Assembly: GCA_027335985.1 (NCBI GenBank)
Contig: DAHWGX010000044.1
Coordinates: 1 to 51,788, forward strand
Length of the DNA: 51,788 nt
DNA from: Nitrospirota bacterium
GTDB taxonomy: Bacteria > Nitrospirota_A > Leptospirillia > Leptospirillales > Leptospirillaceae
Direction: 5' to 3'
Positions 8,031-15,894 of the stretch are shown here, piece by piece. How positions within the stretch are numbered: position 1 is the stretch's first letter; each line of letters begins with the position of its first letter. Under the pieces are notes generated by a model. That model made no database searches and was not told the origin of the DNA. It saw nothing but the letters and a program-made list of their open reading frames with translations. The translations under genes and the position numbers were made by a program.

Positions 8031-9173
8031 TCACGGATTGGAGGTTGGCGGTTCAGGCACCCATCGGGCTAGCGCCAGAGTCACATTGCCGGATTTCTTC
8101 TTTTCGATCTCGAGAATCGCATGTCCCTTCCAGGGGGGAGGGGACTGCGTCAGAGCGAGGATGGCGGCCGGCTCCGCCACGCTTGGCGTCCCAACAAATT
8201 TCTGGACGACCCCCGACGGATTCGGGACATCCACCGCCCCCAGAGCCTCCCGGGAAAAGAAGAAGAGAGGTCTCGAAAAGCGGGAGGCGGTGTCCAGAAT
8301 CCCCCGTTCGTCGGCCTTCAGGTCGATCGACCCGAATGCCTGGAGGGATTTGGGATGGATTCGGTGGGTTTCGAGAAGAGCGTTCAGGGCCGAGGTGATT
8401 TCATCCGGCGAGGTTCCCCGGTTGCACCCGATTCCGACGCCGTAAACCCGGGGTATGAGAGAAATTCCCTCGACACCGGCCGGAAGGGAACGACCGGGAA
8501 TCAGGCGGGAGATCACGACGGCGGCCCGAACGGACGGAAAGGGGTCGGGGAAGGTATCGGATTTCTGGATGTTCGGCTTGAGGGCTCCCGAAAGGGAGGG
8601 AATCGCGAGCCCCTCCAGGTTCATAAATAGAACAGGGTCACCGTCGACGATGGCTGAACTCACCCGCTTGAGCTGGTCGAGGGGGTCGAGCTCGGCTCCG
8701 ATCTCCTGGGAAATCAGATCCGGTGCCACATTCTGGGTCACATCGGTTCCGGTTGTGACGACAGGGATGGCCCCTGTTGTCCGTGCTACCTCCTGCGCCA
8801 GACGATTGGCCCCTCCGAGGTGGCCAGAAAGGACGCTGATGATGAACTTTCCCTGGACGTCTCCGACCAGGACGGCCGGATCGCGTGTCTTGTCGGCGAT
8901 GAGGGGTCCGATCGACCGGACGACGATTCCCAGCGCCATGATGAAGACAAGACCATCGTAATGGGCAAAGAGATCCGGCAGAAGGTTCTTGAGCACCCCG
9001 TCAAAGGGGTGGGCCAGCGGTCGAAGGTCTTCGGGAATGTTCGGAACATACCTGTCCGAGACAAAGAGGTCCGCCCCGCATTCCCGGGCAATTTTTGCCG
9101 CCACCACCAGTCCGGGGCGTGTGATCGTCACGACGGCCAGTTTTTTTTCCGGCGAAGGCTGGGTCCCGTTCAC
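8031..9173 (-). CDS. cbiG: Cobalt-precorrin 5A hydrolase CbiG
   Basis: Opens the delta-lactone ring of cobalt-precorrin-5A with loss of acetaldehyde, a step specific to the anaerobic corrin route. GTG 9173 overlaps the cbiT stop as GTGA and gives 380 aa, normal for full-length CbiG. The central MALGIVVRSIGPLIADK and VLSGHLGGAN segments and the C-terminal GVGIGCNRGTS motif are diagnostic. A much longer open frame upstream is just read-through across cbiT. Confidence 0.93.
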   Translation of the reverse strand: MNGTQPSPEKKLAVVTITRPGLVVAAKIARECGADLFVSDRYVPNIPEDLRPLAHPFDGVLKNLLPDLFAHYDGLVFIMALGIVVRSIGPLIADKTRDPAVLVGDVQGKFIISVLSGHLGGANRLAQEVARTTGAIPVVTTGTDVTQNVAPDLISQEIGAELDPLDQLKRVSSAIVDGDPVLFMNLEGLAIPSLSGALKPNIQKSDTFPDPFPSVRAAVVISRLIPGRSLPAGVEGISLIPRVYGVGIGCNRGTSPDEITSALNALLETHRIHPKSLQAFGSIDLKADERGILDTASRFSRPLFFFSREALGAVDVPNPSGVVQKFVGTPSVAEPAAILALTQSPPPWKGHAILEIEKKKSGNVTLALARWVPEPPTSNP

Positions 9174-9793
9174 TCCCGTCCCCCCTCTCCCGGATGGTCT
9201 TCTCCCACCTTCGGGAAAAGGGAAACGATCCAGACGGGGTTCAAGGCCTCGATCCGATGTAGGCCGACGATGGGCTGCCCCCGGCCGACCTGGACATGAA
9301 GAATGTCCGGTTCGATCCGGCGGCCTTTTGCCCACGAAAGCACCTCGCCCAGGTTCTCGACAGTGGCAAGGTTGCACACGATCCCGGGGGGAGTGTCCGC
9401 TCCCCAGCAGACATCGAGGAGATCGGCCATCCTCCCGCCGGAGCCTCCGACAAAGACCCGGTGGGGTCTGGGAAGGTCCCGAAGGGCCTCGGGCGCCTTT
9501 CCAAAAACCGGATTCATGCGCAGGGAGAGGTTGAAGGTCCGGATGTTCTCCAGAAGGCAACCGTAGTCCGCCTCGTCCTTTTCGATCGCCCAGACGGAGA
9601 GATCCGGCACCAGTCGGGCCGCCTCGATTCCCACGGATCCGGACCCGGCGCCGATGTCCCATAGGATCTGACCGGGCCGCAAGTCAAGTTTCGCTAGGGA
9701 CAGGACACGGATTTCGGTCTTGGTGATCAGCCCCTTTCGGGGGACTGTGAATCGGAATGCCTCTTCTGGTAGTCCGAAAAGCCGATCGGTCAT
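9170..9793 (-). CDS. cbiT: Cobalt-precorrin-6B C15-methyltransferase (decarboxylating) CbiT
   Basis: SAM-dependent enzyme (207 aa) that methylates C-15 and decarboxylates the C-12 acetate side chain. The N-terminal GLPEEAF-x-FTVPRKGLITK and the SAM motif LWDIGAGSGSVGIEAARL (about residues 44-61) match CbiT. In many bacteria this domain is fused to CbiE as CobL; here the two are separate, with cbiE 18 nt upstream. It couples to cbiG through a GTGA overlap. Confidence 0.92.
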   Translation of the reverse strand: MTDRLFGLPEEAFRFTVPRKGLITKTEIRVLSLAKLDLRPGQILWDIGAGSGSVGIEAARLVPDLSVWAIEKDEADYGCLLENIRTFNLSLRMNPVFGKAPEALRDLPRPHRVFVGGSGGRMADLLDVCWGADTPPGIVCNLATVENLGEVLSWAKGRRIEPDILHVQVGRGQPIVGLHRIEALNPVWIVSLFPKVGEDHPGEGGRE

Positions 9794-9811
9794 ATGCAGG
9801 GGTTCCTGTCT

Positions 9812-10465
9812 CTATTTAATGTCAACGGTCATGACAACCATGTTCAAGGTCTGAAATTCCTGGGATCTCACTTCTTCGAGATCCTGGGACCGAAAGGACG
9901 TCACCTTCTGGCCGGGGAGGCCGATCTTTTCGAGAACGGTCATCTCCTGGATCCCAAATCCCTGGCGGGCCGCCATCTCGATAAGGGAGACCGGCCCACT
10001 GGAGCCTCCCGTGTAGAAGATCCATCGCCCGGCGGACAGAACCGGGTCTTCCTTTTTTCCGTGAATGCTCCCGACCCGCACATCCTCCCACGGCTCCCCC
10101 AGGAGGGAAAACGCCCGCTGGACCAAGGTGGTGGCCGGATAATACGCGACATACCCATGGTCGATCGCCCGGGACAGCGGGCCCCCGATCCCATGGTAAA
10201 GTGGATCGCCTGAAGCCAGAACGACCGCGATTCTTCCTTCAGGTTTTTTTATGAATTCCGTCAGGGTCGAAACGATTTCCAACACGTTGTTCGTGATGGG
10301 AAGGATCTGGACGCCGGACGGAAGGCGTCCGGAGAGTGCCTCGGTGTGCCGCCTTCCCCCGCAAAGAATCCCGCAGCGGGAAAGAAGGCCAGCCAAGGGA
10401 GGAAAATCCGGTTGGGGGCCCTCCGGTTCCACCCCGACCACGTGGACGAGCCTTTCTTTAATCAT
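9812..10465 (-). CDS. cbiE: Cobalt-precorrin-7 C5-methyltransferase CbiE
   Basis: Tetrapyrrole methylase (217 aa) that methylates C-5 of the corrin ring and acts together with CbiT. HVVGVEPEG, CGGRRH, VVLASGDPLYHGIG (near residues 80-94) and the TVLEKIGLPGQKV segment are typical of CbiE. The ATG overlaps the end of cbiD by 8 nt. The partner CbiT is the next gene. Confidence 0.9.
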   Translation of the reverse strand: MIKERLVHVVGVEPEGPQPDFPPLAGLLSRCGILCGGRRHTEALSGRLPSGVQILPITNNVLEIVSTLTEFIKKPEGRIAVVLASGDPLYHGIGGPLSRAIDHGYVAYYPATTLVQRAFSLLGEPWEDVRVGSIHGKKEDPVLSAGRWIFYTGGSSGPVSLIEMAARQGFGIQEMTVLEKIGLPGQKVTSFRSQDLEEVRSQEFQTLNMVVMTVDIK

Positions 10466-11582
10466 CGCCTGTTCCCGCCCGACCGATCAGCTCTCCCCGG
10501 AAGTTGGAAAGGAGGATTTCCATCTCGGGGGGATGGGGGGCGATCCGGCACAGGTGGTGCAGGATTTTCCGGCACAGGAGTTCAAAAAATGTGCGGTTCC
10601 CCGCCCCCTCGAGGATCTCTCCCACATGGCGGGCCGTATTGGCCTTCAGTATTTCCTGGCAGGTTTCTTCGGACGATCCAGTTTCCCGGGCGAGTTCGAC
10701 GAGGAAGGCGAGATCCACCTGGGAGCCGGCCGCGTGGGTCTGCGTGACCCCTTTTGCGAGTTTCGAAAACTTGCCGAGAAATCCCGCCATGATGACCCGT
10801 CTGATCCCCTTTTTCGCCGCCTGCCGTATGGAAAACCCAGTGAAGTCTCCGATCTGGATGAAGCCTTCGGGGGAGAGCTCGGGATAGAGACGCATCGCAA
10901 AGGCTTCGCTCTGCCCCCCTGTGGTCATTACGACCGTGTCGAGGTTCCGGGCCCTGGCCACATCGATCGCCTGGGCGATGCTGGCCCGATAGGCCGCCGT
11001 GCTGAAAGGAACGACGATTCCTTTCGTTCCGAGAATGGAAAGCCCCCCTACGATTCCGAGCCGCGCGTTCAACGTCTTTTCGGCACGCGCCACTCCATCG
11101 GGGATGGAGATCGTGATCTGGACCCCCGGATTCTTCACGGCCATTTGCGAGATGATTCTCTCCTTCGAAGCAATGAACTCTTCCGCCATGGACTTTCTGG
11201 GAACGGGATTGATCGCCGGTTCTCCGACCGGGATGGCCAGGCCGGGTTTCGTGATGGTTCCGACTCCTGTTCCTGCAAAATATTCCACCCGGCCGTCATT
11301 GGTCAGGAACACTTCCGTCACGATTTCCGCCCCATGGGTACAGTCCGGATCATCCCCCCCGTCCTTGATGACAGAGGCCATAGCCCAGGGAGATCCCGTC
11401 CGGGTTCCGGATTCGTGTCGATTCAGGACAAATTCGGCATTTCGGCCATTCGGAAGGCGGATTTTGACTTTTTCGGACCAAATGCCGCTCACAAGGGCGT
11501 CAAGACAGGCTCTGACACCCGCCTGAGCACAGGCTCCCGTTGTAAATCCCGTCCTCACAAGCCGCACCCCCAGACACCACAT
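10458..11582 (-). CDS. cbiD: Cobalt-precorrin-5B C1-methyltransferase CbiD
   Basis: Methylates C-1 of cobalt-precorrin-5B in anaerobic cobalamin synthesis (374 aa). The N-terminal RTGFTTGACAQAG signature, the KDGGDDPDCTHG segment and the C-terminal THAAGSQVD region are characteristic. It is the first gene of the minus-strand run. ATG 11582 lacks a clear ribosome-binding site, so a GTG a few codons inside is possible; the family motif starts only ten residues in. The enzymes for other corrin steps (for example CbiC, CbiL, CbiF, CbiA) are not in the window. Confidence 0.92.
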   Translation of the reverse strand: MWCLGVRLVRTGFTTGACAQAGVRACLDALVSGIWSEKVKIRLPNGRNAEFVLNRHESGTRTGSPWAMASVIKDGGDDPDCTHGAEIVTEVFLTNDGRVEYFAGTGVGTITKPGLAIPVGEPAINPVPRKSMAEEFIASKERIISQMAVKNPGVQITISIPDGVARAEKTLNARLGIVGGLSILGTKGIVVPFSTAAYRASIAQAIDVARARNLDTVVMTTGGQSEAFAMRLYPELSPEGFIQIGDFTGFSIRQAAKKGIRRVIMAGFLGKFSKLAKGVTQTHAAGSQVDLAFLVELARETGSSEETCQEILKANTARHVGEILEGAGNRTFFELLCRKILHHLCRIAPHPPEMEILLSNFRGELIGRAGTGDD

Positions 11583-11604
11583 ATTTTTTTCGACATGTTC
11601 TGGT

Positions 11605-11634
11605 AGTCTAACCTGTGTCTCCCCAGATCTTCAA
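11605..11634 (-). promoter_or_regulatory. Candidate sigma-70 promoter for the cbiD-def run
   Basis: Read on the minus strand, TTGAAG (11629-11634), 18 bases and TAGACT (11605-11610) lie 23 nt before the cbiD start. Match quality is only moderate. No cobalamin riboswitch can be recognised in the 144-nt divergent gap. Confidence 0.3.
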
Positions 11635-11663
11635 TCCGGAACGAACCCGAATTTGACGAGCCA

Positions 11664-11693
11664 TTGATTACTCGGGTCGGCCTTTGCTACACT
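11664..11693 (+). promoter_or_regulatory. Candidate sigma-70 promoter for rplI
   Basis: TTGATT (11664-11669), an 18-base spacer and TACACT (11688-11693) precede rplI by 33 nt. This is a moderate match. A nearby TTGACG at 11653 is too far from this -10. Confidence 0.35.
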
Positions 11694-11726
11694 GTTACGG
11701 TTTAACTCTTAAAAAGCGGAGATATC

Positions 11727-12179
11727 ATGGGAAAGACAGACGTCATTTTAAAACAGAAAATCGAAAACCTCGGGAATCCAGGTGATCTGGTCTCCGTCTC
11801 TTCCGGTTATGCCAGAAACTTCCTTCTCCCCAAGAATCTCTGCGTTCTCGCAGGCAAAGAGGAACTGGCAGCCCTTGAGGTCCGGAAGGCTCAGATTCGC
11901 AAGAAAGCTCAAAAGGAGCACGACACCCTTACGAATCTTTCCCAAACCCTTTCCGAGCTTGTCTTGAGTGTTCCCGTCAAGACCGGTGACAACGGAAAGC
12001 TTTTCGGTTCGGTGACCACGATGCATCTTTCCGAACTTCTCGCCAAGAAAGACATCACGATCGACAAGAAACAGCTCCACATTGAATCTCCCATTCGCGA
12101 GCTCGGAGAATATTCTGTTTCCGTCTCACTTGGACACGCCATTCAGGCCTCCCTGAAGATCGAGGTCGTCTCCGAATAG
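11727..12179 (+). CDS. rplI: 50S ribosomal protein L9
   Basis: Two-domain rRNA-binding protein of the large subunit (150 aa). The N-terminal domain shows the signature VILKQKIENLGNPGDLV with SGYARNFLLPK near residues 26-36, joined by a charged helical linker (KKAQKEHDTL region) to the C-terminal domain with GKLFGSVTT. A GGAG-like site precedes the ATG. It stands where dnaA often stands, upstream of rpmH and rnpA. Confidence 0.96.
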   Translation: MGKTDVILKQKIENLGNPGDLVSVSSGYARNFLLPKNLCVLAGKEELAALEVRKAQIRKKAQKEHDTLTNLSQTLSELVLSVPVKTGDNGKLFGSVTTMHLSELLAKKDITIDKKQLHIESPIRELGEYSVSVSLGHAIQASLKIEVVSE

Positions 12180-12207
12180 GTCGACAACACCCAGCGATTC
12201 ATATTCC

Positions 12208-12232
12208 GGAGAGGGTTTTTTCACCCCTCTTC
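12208..12232 (+). other. Hairpin in the rplI-rpmH gap
   Basis: An 8-bp stem, GGAGAGGG with CCCTCTTC (one G-T pair), closes a nine-base loop that contains the T-run. Because the T-run is in the loop and not after the stem, it does not look like a terminator. The role is unknown. Confidence 0.3.
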
Positions 12233-12255
12233 CCTTACCAGCCTGAGGAGAACAT

Positions 12256-12390
12256 ATGTCACTGACTTTCAACCCCAGCAACTTACGCCGTACGAGAACC
12301 CATGGGTTCCGCAAGCGGATGGCCACGACAGCCGGCAAAAAAGTTCTTAAAAAGAGACGGGCCAAAGGACGCTATCGCCTTACAGTTTGA
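12256..12390 (+). CDS. rpmH: 50S ribosomal protein L34
   Basis: Very small basic protein of the large subunit (44 aa). It has the family's N-terminal [19 protein letters not shown] and ends in GRYRLTV. GAGGAG lies 6 bases before the ATG. The stop codon overlaps the rnpA TTG start (TTGA), which gives the classic rpmH-rnpA coupling. Confidence 0.95.
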   Translation: MSLTFNPSNLRRTRTHGFRKRMATTAGKKVLKKRRAKGRYRLTV

Positions 12391-12728
12391 CAAGGGTTCC
12401 CCCATTGAAGGCGGTTCCCCTCACCCGGTTTCAGATCCAGTCTCTTATCGACTCACCGGGAATAAAGTTCGTCTGTCCTTCCTTTGTACTTCTTTGTCGA
12501 CTTTCCCCCGACCAACGGCTCAGCATTCTCGTAGGGAAAAAACTCGGCAAGGCCGTCTACAGAAACAGAATCAGGCGACGTCTGAGAGAATCTTTTCGCC
12601 ACACGACGGGCTTCCCGACTGGAGAATACGCTCTCATGGGACGGTCCCCATCCCGGACCGTTCCTTTCGCGACTCTTCTGGAACAGATGGGTGACGCCTG
12701 CAGGACCCTTAACAGGATGAAGGCCTGA
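12387..12728 (+). CDS. rnpA: Ribonuclease P protein component
   Basis: Basic protein (113 aa) that binds the 5' leader of pre-tRNA and supports the catalytic RNA of RNase P. The RNR motif appears as [17 protein letters not shown] (about residues 51-67). The TTG start at 12387 overlaps the rpmH stop; a second TTG at 12405 is an alternative. The RNA partner rnpB starts at the right end of this window. Confidence 0.9.
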   Translation: MTRVPPLKAVPLTRFQIQSLIDSPGIKFVCPSFVLLCRLSPDQRLSILVGKKLGKAVYRNRIRRRLRESFRHTTGFPTGEYALMGRSPSRTVPFATLLEQMGDACRTLNRMKA

Positions 12729-12730
12729 CG

Positions 12731-12925
12731 ATGCAAACCGTGATTCGTTTTTATCAGAGGTTTGTTTCTCCCTTCCTCCCGCCATCCTGTCGTTTTCATC
12801 CGTCCTGTTCCGAATATTCGAGATTGGCCTTCCAAAAATATCCTTTTTCGAAGGCCTTTCTGAAATCCATCTTCCGGATCCTTCGTTGCCACCCGTTTCA
12901 TCCCGGCGGGATTGATTACCCCTGA
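12731..12925 (+). CDS. yidD: Membrane protein insertion efficiency factor YidD
   Basis: Small membrane-associated protein (64 aa) that supports YidC-dependent insertion. It has [17 protein letters not shown], then PSCSEYS with the conserved cysteines, and ends in HPGGIDYP, all typical of YidD. It lies 2 nt after rnpA and directly before yidC, the usual order. Confidence 0.94.
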   Translation: MQTVIRFYQRFVSPFLPPSCRFHPSCSEYSRLAFQKYPFSKAFLKSIFRILRCHPFHPGGIDYP

Positions 12926-12977
12926 CCCCGACCCCTGTCCATGACGGGGTCCCCTTAAAGTGAAAGTGGAATTTTCG

Positions 12978-14534
12978 ATGCTCAAAAGAATGCTGCCGCT
13001 GATCGCCATCGTTCTGGGTTTCAATTTCCTCCTCTATTATTACTTTTCCACCCACAAGCCCGCACCCCAGACGTCTCCTTCCGGAAAAGGGATCATATCC
13101 TCCAAGCTCATTTCCATCCCGATGCTGAACGATCCCGAGAGCGACCTTCTCGTCCTTTCGTCACCGGACCTCAAGCTTTCCTTTTCTAAAAAGTCTGGAA
13201 CAATGACCTCCTGGTCCCTCCCCGGATATCTCGAGGCTGACCGGAAAACTCCCGTCAACCTCCTTATGTCCAAACCCGGGTTTGTCGGCGGCGGAGTCGT
13301 CGTCAGAGACAAAAATGGACTTATTCCCTTGACGCTCGAATCCCAGACCGTCAACGGGGCCGCCCCGTCATCAAATATTATTCCCGTCTCTGCGAAAAAC
13401 ACCCTTCTCCAAGAAAATTATATCTACAATGGCCACTCTGTGACCCTTGCCTACACCATTCCGGCCAAGGGATTTCGCGTTTCGGTTCATATCTCGAACC
13501 CGGACAAACTCCCTCTTGTCTTTCTTCCGGGACTGGATTTCGGAATGACCGACGAAGCCCAGTCCTACGGGACCGAATTCCAGGGCCCCATTTATGGGAA
13601 CGCCGCCGGAAAACTCAGCGAATTCAAGAAGGATCAGGCCGAATCCTTCAGCCCGGGACTTTTATCCTGGGTGGGGAATGAAACTAAATATTTCATAGGC
13701 TTCATTTCCCTCTCCGGACTTTCGGCCACCACCGAAATCATCAAGGACAAATCCTCCTCCCTCATCCGCCTCGATCTTCCTCCGGGGGATGCGACTTTCT
13801 CCATCACGGGCAGCCCCAAACGATACACCCTTCTTAAAAATGCCGACCCGGGCCTTATCGATACCGTCGACTTCGGATGGTTTCTTTTTGGCAGGATCTA
13901 CCTTGTAAGTTTCCTCGCGAAGTTTCTTTTCCTGATCCTTTCGAATCTTTATGCCCATATGGCCAATTACGGATTTGCCATCATCATTCTGACCCTTTTC
14001 ATCAAACTCCTTTTTTCGCCGCTTACCTACCTGTCCTACCGCTCCATGTTCCAGATGCAGCAGCTTCAGCCCGAGATCAAAAAACTGCAGGCCAAATTCA
14101 AGGACGATCGCCAACAACTCAACGCCGCCATGATGGAGCTATACAAAGAACGCCGCATCAACCCGCTGGGGGGGTGCCTTCCCGTTCTCGTCCAGATTCC
14201 CGTTTTCGTGGCCCTCTATAACATTCTCAACAACACCGTCGAACTTCGACAAGCTCCTTTTCTTCTCTGGATTCACGACCTGTCCCAGAAAGATCCCTAT
14301 TATATTTTTCCTGTCATCATGGGAATTTCCATGATCATACAGACCCGGCTGACTCCATCGACACCAGATCCCATGCAAAAGCGGATCATGATGTTTATGC
14401 CAGTCGTCATGACATTTTTCTTTCTGAATTTTCCTTCCGGTCTGGTCCTTTACTGGATCGTCAATAATGTTTTGACAATCGGACAGCAATATTTCACCAT
14501 GCGCTACCTATTCAAGACCTCCCAGCCGCGCTAG
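12978..14534 (+). CDS. yidC: Membrane protein insertase YidC
   Basis: Insertase/Oxa1-family protein (518 aa from ATG 12978) that inserts and folds inner-membrane proteins alone or with SecYEG. An N-terminal membrane anchor (residues 4-22) is followed by a large periplasmic beta domain (to about residue 300) and a C-terminal core of about five membrane segments. This is the form found in diderm bacteria. An in-frame GTG at 12960 would add six residues; ATG 12978 is preferred because GTGGA lies eight bases upstream and the protein then begins MLKR before the membrane segment. The conserved positively charged core region is present around RINPLGGCLPVLVQIPVF. Confidence 0.92.
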   Translation: MLKRMLPLIAIVLGFNFLLYYYFSTHKPAPQTSPSGKGIISSKLISIPMLNDPESDLLVLSSPDLKLSFSKKSGTMTSWSLPGYLEADRKTPVNLLMSKPGFVGGGVVVRDKNGLIPLTLESQTVNGAAPSSNIIPVSAKNTLLQENYIYNGHSVTLAYTIPAKGFRVSVHISNPDKLPLVFLPGLDFGMTDEAQSYGTEFQGPIYGNAAGKLSEFKKDQAESFSPGLLSWVGNETKYFIGFISLSGLSATTEIIKDKSSSLIRLDLPPGDATFSITGSPKRYTLLKNADPGLIDTVDFGWFLFGRIYLVSFLAKFLFLILSNLYAHMANYGFAIIILTLFIKLLFSPLTYLSYRSMFQMQQLQPEIKKLQAKFKDDRQQLNAAMMELYKERRINPLGGCLPVLVQIPVFVALYNILNNTVELRQAPFLLWIHDLSQKDPYYIFPVIMGISMIIQTRLTPSTPDPMQKRIMMFMPVVMTFFFLNFPSGLVLYWIVNNVLTIGQQYFTMRYLFKTSQPR

Positions 14535-14555
14535 GATCGGTCTCGGTGACACCAC

Positions 14556-15890
14556 ATGGAACCAATCGTCGCTCCCGTCACTGTCCTTGTTTCCCAACCG
14601 GTCGGTATTCTTCGTCTTTCCGGAGACAACCTCTCCGACCGGATCAAGCCACTCTTTCCCTCTCTTCCCTCTACACTCGAACACCGTCGCATCTACCGGG
14701 CAACGGCCATCGAGAGGGGATCGCCTGTCGACGATTGCCTCCTTCTTTTTTTTAAGGCCCCCCAGTCCTTTACCGGCGAAGATCTCGTCGAAATCCAAGC
14801 CCATGGAAACCCGCACAACATCCGGCATCTTCTCGCACTCCTTCATGGCCTCGGGATCCGGCTTGCCAGGCCAGGGGAATTTTCCCTTCGGGCCTATCAG
14901 AACAGAAAAATCTCCCTTCTGAAAGCCGAATCCCTCCACCGCATGATTTTGGCCCCCTCCTATGCCGAATTTCAGGTGGCCCACCATCACTACACCTCTT
15001 CGGAGAACCACCCACTTTATGGGATTCGTGACGATTTTCTCAATCTCCTTGCCCTCTTTTTCACCCTTCTCGACCATCCGGAAGAAGAAGAGGAGGCGCT
15101 TTCGAATCTCTCCCCCCATGTTCTCCAGGACCGCATTCAGACATTGGAGCGATCCATCTCAGAGGTCATCAACCGGACCGCCAAAGCGAAGAAACCCTTC
15201 AACGGCTTCACCGTCTTGATCGCTGGCCATCCGAATTCGGGGAAATCCTCTCTTTTCAACCGGATCCTCAAGGACAACCGGGCTATCGTCTCCCCTCTTC
15301 CCGGAACCACCCGAGATCTTCTGGAGGGGCGCCTCTCCTTTCCCTTCGGGGATCTCGTCCTTCTCGACTCCGCAGGGCTCCGCCCCTCAGAGGACGGAAT
15401 CGAGCAGGAAGGAATCCGGAGGGCCCGGAGATCCTTATCCCGCGTGGACTGCGTTCTCTGGATCGCCTGCCCGGATTTTCCGGCTCCCCCCGACTTCCTT
15501 CCCTCTCAGAAAGGAATTCCCTTCTTCCTTCTCTGGAACAAGGTCGACCTGACGACTCCCTCCGACCCCTCCCGTTACGATCATCTCGTATCGGCGCGAA
15601 CCCGAAGGGGTCTTCCCTCCCTTTGTGAACGTCTCAGCAGGCTGGCCGAAACCTATTATTCCTCATCCCTTCCTGGATCCTCCTCCCTCGACTCCGATCG
15701 ACAGATCAAGACTCTTCGACGCCTCCGTTTGTCGATTCGTCGTTCGCGATCCTTTCTTGAGTCGGGAAGGATCGACTTGGCCCTGTCCGCTCTTGAAGAG
15801 GGGCGTCGGGTGTTGGATGATGGGGTGGGCGCCATACCTGCCTCCGATATTTATGATCGTGTCTTCAACCTTTTCTGTCTGGGAAAATAA
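14556..15890 (+). CDS. mnmE: tRNA uridine-5-carboxymethylaminomethyl GTPase MnmE
   Basis: GTPase (444 aa) that works with MnmG to place the carboxymethylaminomethyl group on U34 of certain tRNAs. It has an N-terminal folate-binding domain (YRATAIERG..., with SFTGED-x-VE-x-Q-x-HG), a helical domain with an inserted G domain (P-loop GHPNSGKSS, PGTTRD, DSAGLR, NKVD) and a C-terminal FCLGK in place of the more usual FCIGK, keeping the catalytic Cys. It lies between yidC and mnmG, a common order. Confidence 0.93.
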   Translation: MEPIVAPVTVLVSQPVGILRLSGDNLSDRIKPLFPSLPSTLEHRRIYRATAIERGSPVDDCLLLFFKAPQSFTGEDLVEIQAHGNPHNIRHLLALLHGLGIRLARPGEFSLRAYQNRKISLLKAESLHRMILAPSYAEFQVAHHHYTSSENHPLYGIRDDFLNLLALFFTLLDHPEEEEEALSNLSPHVLQDRIQTLERSISEVINRTAKAKKPFNGFTVLIAGHPNSGKSSLFNRILKDNRAIVSPLPGTTRDLLEGRLSFPFGDLVLLDSAGLRPSEDGIEQEGIRRARRSLSRVDCVLWIACPDFPAPPDFLPSQKGIPFFLLWNKVDLTTPSDPSRYDHLVSARTRRGLPSLCERLSRLAETYYSSSLPGSSSLDSDRQIKTLRRLRLSIRRSRSFLESGRIDLALSALEEGRRVLDDGVGAIPASDIYDRVFNLFCLGK

Positions 15891-15894
15891 CCTC

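Noticed and set aside
11583..11726. Cobalamin riboswitch before cbiD
   Set aside because: The 144-nt gap is short for this riboswitch and I cannot find its B12 box. A loosely similar GGGGAGACAC stretch lacks the conserved context.
12208..12232. Hairpin after rplI as an intrinsic terminator
   Set aside because: The T-run lies in the loop and not after the stem, and rpmH follows with its own ribosome-binding site.
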